Below, piece after piece: positions 57,377 to 64,000 of a DNA stretch of 64,000 bases. The notes below the pieces were generated by a model, which saw only the letters and a list, made by a program, of their open reading frames with translations, was not told the DNA's origin and made no database searches. Positions within the stretch are counted from its first letter, which is position 1, and each line of letters starts with the position of its first letter. A program made the position numbers and the translations under genes. Source of the DNA: Saposhnikovia divaricata (lineage: Eukaryota > Streptophyta > Magnoliopsida > Apiales > Apiaceae); NCBI GenBank assembly GCA_036435485.1, contig CM071598.1:144068148-144132147 (forward strand), written 5' to 3'.

Positions 57377-59285
57377 CTATAAGAGATTAGAAGCTGGAAC
57401 CTCATTAACAAGTGAAGGAGCAATCTCTGCAGGCACAAGAACAGAACCTAGAGGCATCTCAACTGCGGAAGCAGGAGGTACAGAGTCATGCTTGATCACA
57501 GCTTCATTCTTAAAATCCTCGATCATGCTCACCACATCCTCGCCAAGGAGAGACCAATTTAACTCGGACATCTTCTCCCACATGGACCTCATATAGTCAT
57601 GAATACCCTCATCATAGCCCTCATCGTACCTAGCCTTTTATTTTGAAAGCATAGATGATTTGACAGCGGTAGCAGCGGCATTCAAGGCATCCACCTGAGT
57701 CTCTAACTCATTAAACTTCTCCAACATCGACAGCTTATCATCCTTCAGGCTTTTGACTTCGGCTTGGAGCTCTTATTTCTCTTTCTTTATGGAAGTCTCA
57801 ATAGCTTTCATCCTTCGGATAGCGGCAGTGGCAATGTTCACCCTTTCTTCCTTAGCAGCTAATTCTTCCTGGAGTTCTCTTCATTTCTCCTTGCAATCAG
57901 AGATCGTATTAAGTCTTTTCTCCAAATTCATCACAAAATCTGAGGGCAAAGAAGGTGGTTTGAGCAGCAACAAATCTTATAGTATGCATGGCCTCGATGG
58001 AATTCATCTTACTCTAAGCAACAATCATCTCCGCAGGAACGTGAGTATCAATCATATCTTTTAACAAATTTGGAGCTGGATCAGATTCGGTTTTGATTGC
58101 TTTACCTTTCCTTGATGAACGAGTTTGGGAAGCTCCTGAAAGGTCCAAGGTGGTTTGAGCAAATTTCCTTTTTGAAGACCCAGATTGAGTATTCTGAGAA
58201 GCAGGAGTACTGGGAACCTGGTTAAGAAGAGTGGCAGCTTGCGGATCCTCCATTATCTCGTCATTAGCCTTGAACACCTCTTCAACATTCTTAGATCTCT
58301 TGATAAATGATGGAATCTTTGGAGCCATGTCTGAAAAGAAAAGATAGAGGAAGGTTAAATGTATAGCTGGAAATATAAGACAAGGGAGTCAATATATAAA
58401 GCAACACAACAAAAAATAAGAAATACATAGTCAATATCAGTAGTGGAGGGAAGATAACCTAATGGAATCAGGTTCTCAGGAGTCATTAAAACCATGCAAT
58501 CCCTGATCGATGAAGACAATCCAAGCAATTCCTGCTACTGTTCAAAGTTTTGCTTAATACCCTTTACACACTGGCCTTGATGACATGGCCAGACGGACAG
58601 GTAGAAACAACCTGAGCTCCTTCATGTATCCTTAGTCCCGAAGAAAAAACCAAGCTCTGGAGCACTTGGGGGGGGGTAAACTTACTTGAATACAAAATAA
58701 ATGTGCTGATGGCTAGACGGTAGGAGTTAGGTGTAAGTAACATTGCAGCTAGGTCATAAAACTCCAAGACCTCCCTGAGAAAAGGATGTATAGGCATATA
58801 GAAACCAACCTTAAAGAAGGCGGTAGAAATAACGGCATTGGGAACTCCACGCTCAGGGGTCAAGATATCAAACCTATGAGCTCTCTCACCAGGTTCTGGG
58901 ATCACTATTGTATAAGATGGACAAGGGCACTCTTTGTACAGTTTCTCTAACCTAGTCATGGTCATCAAAGAAACAATCTTCACACCAGAAAGGGTTATTT
59001 CACCGTTAAAGATATCTCTCTCTACTTCGATCTCTAGTTTATCCTCTACAGAGTCAGGAATATGGGGTTTCGATACCTCTTCCTCATCAGAAGGCCAATC
59101 AGAACCTAATCAATTAAGCTACAAGGTTCTAAATGTTCAGTTGGAATATGAGGTTTTATGAGGATATTTTGCGGTTCCTCAACATCAGGGATAACAACTT
59201 TTGACCTAGTTCTATGACTTACAGATTTGGTCAGTTTTGGATTTATTGAAGAATGGTGGTCTGAATGGGTAGACTCAGATGACAT
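57377..59285 (-). pseudogene. Antisense gene of element H with Transposase_28-like domain
   Basis: Minus strand, start ATG 59285-59283 (MSSESTHSDHHSSINPKL), directly after a GCAG splice acceptor. A frameshift near 59106 leads to DWPSDEEEVSKPHIPDSVED and then the domain at 58564-58983: RAHRFDILTPERGVPNAV, FKVGFYMPIHPFLREVLEFY, LTPNSYRLAISTFIL. This pattern matches the Transposase_28 (putative gypsy-type transposon) family. After an intron-like gap with acceptor CTTTTCAG at 58331-58332, a basic segment follows (SSKRKFAQTTL, RKGKAIK, possibly nuclear targeting). A long coiled coil follows (57660-57960; ELAAKEERVN, LKDDKLSMLEKFNELETQ) and then MRSMWEKMSELNWSLLGE. In-frame TGA/TAA codons break it. 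Antisense ORFs of this kind are known in Tat elements; their function is not established. Confidence 0.75.
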
Positions 59286-59719
59286 CTGCAAAATAGACGA
59301 AGAAAGATAAGGTTTCGGGAGTCTGAAAGTCAAGATTATTAAAGAGGACTAAATCTCACGAAGATTCCTATATATTTAAAAGTATCCCTACCACAAAAAT
59401 TATCTAGGAACCTCAAAAGATGCAATATTTCAAAGTTTACAGACGTAAATATCCAACCGAAAGTTATGATAGAGAAAGCACAAGAAAACATTCAGAATTA
59501 TAACAAAGCCAAGACGATACGACTATAGATCGATACAGATGACAAAGACATAATTTATAGTGAAAGCCCGTATGTGGAATATGGAATGTAAAGAACAGGC
59601 ACAGATACACACACTCGAACAAAGACAAAAAGGATGACATGCAAAATACAAGTGAGCAGATAATTAAAAATCAGGTCGAGATTACGAAAGAACAGAGAAA
59701 GGTGAACTAGAATCATACC
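59286..59719 (-). other. Probable leader intron of the antisense gene
   Basis: Minus-strand donor CCAAG|GTATGATT at 59718-59717 and acceptor TATTTTGCAG ending at 59286, immediately before the start codon. Length about 433 bp. Both sites fit plant consensus; splicing is inferred. Confidence 0.5.
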
Positions 59720-59850
59720 TTGGATTAAAGAAAATGATGGCTGAAGAGGATGGATTGTGCAAAGGACCATCGGAATTCTCCTTCTTCTCTCTCCGAGGGT
59801 TTTGATAAGTTTTGGTTAAGGTAAAAAATGGAGCTGAACCAATTCGTGTG

Positions 59851-59942
59851 TATATATAGTCAAGGTAAATGAAAAATAGCCGTGTACACGTGGCAGAGAA
59901 TGACTGGTGTAGTAACTAAAGTGGTACACGTGCAGGAGGCGT
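59851..59942 (-). promoter_or_regulatory. Probable promoter of the antisense gene (TATA plus two G-boxes)
   Basis: On the minus strand, ACTATATATA at 59851-59860 would serve as a TATA box. Two CACGTG G-boxes lie upstream at 59887-59892 and 59937-59942, both in TACACGTG context. G-boxes bind plant bZIP and bHLH factors. Arrangement read directly; activity is inferred. Confidence 0.6.
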
Positions 59943-60487
59943 GTGAACCTTGGAAACGCCTACATTAATTATAGCTTTGGTAATTGATAAGGTTAATTCA
60001 AATTTTGAATTATCCCACTAAGAGAGTTACAGTTGAAGGTTATCCTCTCCCGTATTTCAAAATTATTGAAATTCGAAGAGATGTGCCAAGGTGTTCAGTA
60101 GCAAGCCAAATTCTGCCGGAAGCTAAATGAAGATATTAAGCTGATTCAAGAGGTAAAGTCTGAATAAAGAAATTTAGAGAAAATTCAGAAAAGATTAACA
60201 GAAGAATATACGAAGATTGGTTAACAGATGAAGATTGAAAACTACATAAGAGAAAGATCGATGAAGAAATAGAAGAGCAGGTTCCTCATTGAGAAGGAAG
60301 CTAACTAAGATTAAACCTGCTAAAACATTGTGTGTCCTGTTTCTTATGATGAGTTAGCTCATGTAGGATTGGATACATAATGTGGAAGTAAGGTATTCCA
60401 AGAAGAATGGTTCAGCAATGAAGTTCAAGTTAAGAAGCAGAACAGGTTCCTTTTGTACTACATGACTTCAAGGAACCGGGGGGTAGT
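59943..60487 (+). other. 3' end of element H with polypurine tract
   Basis: No coding sequence. The polypurine tract GAACCGGGGGGTAGT, about 60473-60487, directly precedes the 3' LTR and would prime plus-strand DNA synthesis. The segment 60337-60395 repeats 56930-56990. Confidence 0.75.
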
Positions 60488-60775
60488 TGTTGTGCCCAAA
60501 ATTACTATGGGCTGAATTTAGGCCCATTAAGATATAGGGTCCAGTCCACAGTAGCTAGAAGATAGATCTAGTGCAAGCCATGAATATTATACATGAAGAA
60601 GAGCATCAGACAGAGAGATTATCAAGAAACGACAAGTATCAAGAGGTTCCTGAAAAACCAGAAGCTGTGCAAGTCGTCAATATACCAGGTTCCTCCCGGA
60701 AAGAGAGTTTGAATCAGCCTAGCATCAGCTATAGAGACAGTCACAAATATATGGGGACTACAGAGAGGCTCCCAG
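60488..60775 (+). repeat. 3' LTR of element H, first 288 bp
   Basis: TGTTGTGCCCAAAATTACTA onward, colinear with 44069-44350. Cut at 60775 by giant LTR G, in the word CTCCCAG. Confidence 0.9.
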
Positions 60776-62855
60776 TGTAATAACCCGAATTTTCGGTAGA
60801 ATTAAAACTTTTCTTATTATGATGAAGTGCATAAGTGAATAGTGATTTTGGTGGATGAATAGTGATTTGGAGGATACAGAAATTTTTCGTACCATCCTAT
60901 GTACGAGACATGGCATGGATATTTCGTAGTCATATTAGTGATTCACGGAGTAAATAAGTGTATGTAAAGACGATCGATATTCAGAAAATCCAAAGTTTAT
61001 TTTTATGGAATATTTGACCGGGCAGTGAATCGTACATCAGTATTATCAAAAAATGAGATATTACAATTGAGGATTTGAGGATTTTATATTTTAAAATTTT
61101 ATGAAATGCGATTTGAGAATTTAGAACGAACACCACTGAGATAGTGAAACAAGCGTTCTAGAAACCGCTGAAACTTTATAACGAGATTAAGCGATAAAGC
61201 GAATGAATCATGGATTGATTTTATAACAATATTAAATATCCTAAATGATCATCAAGAGAATTATATCAAGTGGATTAAATGATTTAATCAAGGATTAAAT
61301 CAAAACAATTTAGAAGTTAAGTGATTTAAATCACTTAAATCAAACAAGAAACAAAACAAATATCTACCAAGCTTCTTCAATACTCTTTGCACAAGGACCA
61401 AGGAGCATCAAGTGGATTAAGATCTGATCCAAGTCCATTGCTTACATCATTTCATAGTTGAATTAGTCAAGATTGGTGGATAAAGAAAAAGAAGAACAAA
61501 GAGATCCAAAACTGCCCAGCAGAAACACCCTCAAAGAAAAATTCATATATCCACTTCTATCCATGATTAAATCACCAAATTTTAACCATAGCCTCTACAC
61601 TCCATGGGTAACATTCATTCAAAATTTTATAGCCAACAAATGAGTATAGCCTAGTCAAATCCCTCCTCCAAGTTGGAGAACCCAATCTGTCGAGTTTCTG
61701 TTCAGCGGAAAGATGGGGCTTAAAACCCTAGCTAGGAAGCTTCAAATCTGATAATCTATAGCTCAAAAGAAAGCTTATGAAGAGCACAAGGTGTGCTAAA
61801 AATTTTAGCGCCAAACTCTTATTTTTCGATTTGTTATGAATTTTACAAGATTGATGATGAATAGTAATGAATAGTGTTTTAAGTAGTTTCCATGTTTTGT
61901 TCATGGCTTTTAGGCTTTGTTGAAGCTAACCAAGACCATACCAAGGTGTGACAAGCTCTGCTAGTGTTCCTAGAGTGTCAAGGAAGGTAAAACCCTAACC
62001 CACCCTTGAGTTTTTTAATGAGTTTTTGATGTGGTTTTAGTGTTATGTAAAGATAAGTGCATATTAAGGAGTTTTATGATTGTTTGGTTGTATAAATTGT
62101 GTCAAATGATTGGGTATTGTATTAGAGCATGACCACTGACCTTAGAGGTGTATTATGGTTGTTTGTTGATGTTGGAGATGTATGGTATGCCTGGTGTGGC
62201 TTGGCTATGTTGTGACGAAATGGAAATGTTCGAGTTATAGCTGTCGTAATGGCGAAATTTCTTTAAGTCTTAAAAACAGTCAATACCCGAGACATTGAAA
62301 TGATTTTTAGCACTACCACTGCCTATGGTTACAAAGATATGATTGTCTAGTTTGTTTTGCCGAAAGAATCGAGTTAAAATAGTTTACGGTTTAAGAGTTA
62401 TGCTAGTTTTAGTGAAAGTGGTTCAAAGGATTTTATCGCAGAAATGTAACTACTTTGATGCTAAGTTTAAGACCCTTAATAGTCGAATTATAATGTTAAA
62501 TTAGGTGATAAAATGTTATAGACAGTTGTCAAGGTGTGTGCGAAGGTTTCAAGTTAAAAAGACTATTTTTCGATTTTAAAAAAATGCGTAAGCCGAGGTT
62601 GCGTAAGTGAAAACCCCTAAGAACACGACTTAGAAACCAAACTTATATGTGCTCACATATGACTCGAATTCGAGGACCATTTTCGAACCAAACTTACAAC
62701 TTAAGTATCTGACGAGTAACATGGACTTAGTATGAATCTAGAGTGGGTAAGTAATGCCTTGGTTGTGTTTCGCTTACGTGTTTAAACATCGAGTTATTAG
62801 TGGATTATCGAGGGGATTAACCGTATGTTTTTCATTTGATTTTGTCTAGATTGTC
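60776..62855 (+). mobile_element. Giant LTR G, 5' part, Del/Tekay-like
   Basis: Starts TGTAATAACCCGAATTTTCG, the reverse-complement counterpart of the right ends of E and F. It is homologous to E read backwards (for example 61290-61340 against 34815-34865, and 62780-62850 against 33345-33415). It is interrupted at 62856 by element C, so its far end is outside the window. No coding sequence found. It is inserted in the 3' LTR of H. Confidence 0.78.
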
Positions 62856-64000
62856 TGATAAATGGATTTTATATCCACTTGGAACGTTCCATATTGGCTT
62901 AAATTGATTGTCTTGGACTCAAGTTTGTTGTAGTTTTGATGTATTTTGCTCAAGTGTGCAGGACTGCAAGTTTTTCGATTAGGGCTTACGGTTCCGTCGA
63001 TTTTGGAATTGCATTGGAGCTTTCAAATGAAGAATGGAGTCTTGTTGCAGACCACCATAGTGATCCGTTAGATAGAGAATTGAAGAAGGAAGCTAATGCA
63101 AAAAGAACGGAAGCATTTGGAGTCAAAACGAAGCGAAACAGCAGAAAACAGAAAAATTCCAGAAAGTTGGTGGGCAGACTACGCCCTAGGTGCACAGACT
63201 GCACCCTTGGACAGAGATGGACTGTGCAGACTGCGCCCTAGCTGCGCAGGCTGCGCCCCTGTGCGGCCAGTTTTGCTAAATTTTTACCGTTTTGCCCTAA
63301 TTTGAGTTGTAAACGTATTTTTGGCAGTTTCCTGTACCAAGTCATATTCTATTTGTTTTGTAAGGTAGTTTCTTGTGTAGCAAGGCTTCTTAAGCATATT
63401 TAAACACATCATAACATTGCAATCGAACATAGAATTGTAACGGTGAAAAGTGGAGAAAGATTCAAGCTAGTGACAAGCAACGGATCTAGATCTACTACAT
63501 CTTTTGTATTCTTTCTCAGGCGTTATTCTAAATTCGAGATTTGTTTTCTTAACTTTGTTACCACGTTCTTTCATATCTTGTTTATTATCATGTTTTCATC
63601 AATTCCCATGGTGACGAACAGTTCAATTATGAACTAATCGTTGTCATGGGATTCTAACGGATTTAATTATGTAGTTTAGTATCTTGATGCTTAAAGATCT
63701 GTGTGAAGTATATATGATATCCTCGTATGGTTATGCTTAATTGTTAGATGCATCGCGAACATCTAATCTATTAATCTCTTGTGAAGTGAAAGTGGATCTT
63801 GAGGTTTAGAACTTGCCATGCTAGCATAGGATTATGCATGTTCTGACATTGTAATTTGTAGTATAAGATGAAAATACGTATATTGCCCTATGTGATCAAA
63901 TTGGATAACTTGCTCCTCCACCGTTATGTTTTCAAATTCTATAGACATATAGGGTCTAAGCATAATTGGTGTCTATTCATCTTCTATCTCTTTTGTGGAT
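62856..64000 (+). mobile_element. LTR of element C (A/B/D clade), runs off the window
   Basis: Starts TGATAAATGGATTTTATATC, closely related to the LTRs of B and D; no LTR end before 64000. TTGTC at 62851-62855 would be its target duplication. It carries a GC-rich block of CTGCGCCC-type palindromic units at about 63165-63265, as in D. A weaker promoter block is visible: CTTGTGTAGCAAGG near 63372, then CATATTTAAACAC. A plus-strand frame of ~101 codons at 62936-63241 is probably chance. Confidence 0.85.

Larger units (their letters stand above)
44069..60775 (+). mobile_element. Retrotransposon H, Tat-lineage Ty3/gypsy (decayed)
   Basis: 5' LTR (44069-49132, split by giant LTR F), primer-binding site, gag, protease, reverse transcriptase, RNase H, a second archaeal-type RNase H, integrase, a 3' untranslated region with an antisense gene, polypurine tract, and a 3' LTR starting at 60488 that is cut at 60775 by giant LTR G. 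The dual RNase H and antisense ORF are hallmarks of plant Tat elements (Tat, Ogre, Retand, Grande). About a dozen in-frame stops and several frameshifts make it inactive. The rest of the 3' LTR lies beyond G, outside the window. Confidence 0.92.

Noticed and set aside
62936..63241. 101-codon plus-strand frame in LTR C
   Set aside because: It lies in the LTR promoter half and is partly made of GC-palindrome units; related LTRs do not preserve it.

Overview
The window is AT-rich plant nuclear DNA, almost certainly from a eudicot. It is dominated by nested transposable elements: Ty3/gypsy LTR retrotransposons of Athila-like and Tat-like type, giant Del/Tekay-like LTRs, Helitrons, and hAT, CACTA, Stowaway and Emigrant-type MITEs. 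The plant origin is shown by primer-binding sites matching tRNA-Asp, a Tat-type polyprotein with a second RNase H, and Helitrons ending in CTAG/CTAA after a GC hairpin. No RNA genes, prokaryotic genes or CRISPR arrays were seen.

Layout. 1-4225: AT-rich DNA with an Emigrant-like MITE (980-1154) and three Helitron copies joined head to tail (1432 onward). 4226-14545: an apparent inverted-repeat element built on a GCAACCACATGCAACT-rich repeat. It has been invaded by a hAT element carrying an 11-copy ~176-bp tandem array (4560-7084), by LTR retrotransposon B (7326-12656) and by a 515-bp hairpin MITE (13379-13893). 14546-19200: the only gene-like island, with an organellar PheRS 3'-end relic (15730-16030) and a complete three-exon divergent NAC-domain gene on the minus strand (16260-17333) whose first intron holds an 88-bp CACTA MITE. 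19200-22037: an AACGCA-rich repeat and Helitrons. 22038-29381: LTR retrotransposon A (gag and protease only). 30695-35643: a ~4.9-kb solo LTR (E). 35748-37199: a solo LTR (D) of the A/B clade. 37799-44068: Helitrons, a Stowaway MITE and degenerate repeats. 44069 to beyond the window end: Tat-lineage retrotransposon H. Giant LTR F lies in its 5' LTR, giant LTR G in its 3' LTR, and a further A/B-type element (C) lies inside G.

How the parts relate. A, B, C and D share the LTR 5' end and a core-promoter block, and A and B also share long internal non-coding segments. A encodes Gag and protease; B encodes an unrecognised protein; neither has reverse transcriptase or integrase, so both would need proteins from an autonomous element. 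Just after their stop codons, A and B carry the same pair of stem-loops, and the first stem shows two compensatory base changes. H encodes the full enzyme set but is riddled with stop codons and frameshifts. It also carries an antisense gene with a Transposase_28-like domain, a coiled coil, and what look like its own G-box/TATA promoter and introns.

The strongest candidates for a second look are the covarying double stem-loop of A/B, the antisense gene of H, the hAT element with its satellite-like array, and the MITE carrying three GCGAAGC mini-hairpins. All calls come from reading the sequence by eye; no alignment or database search was run.
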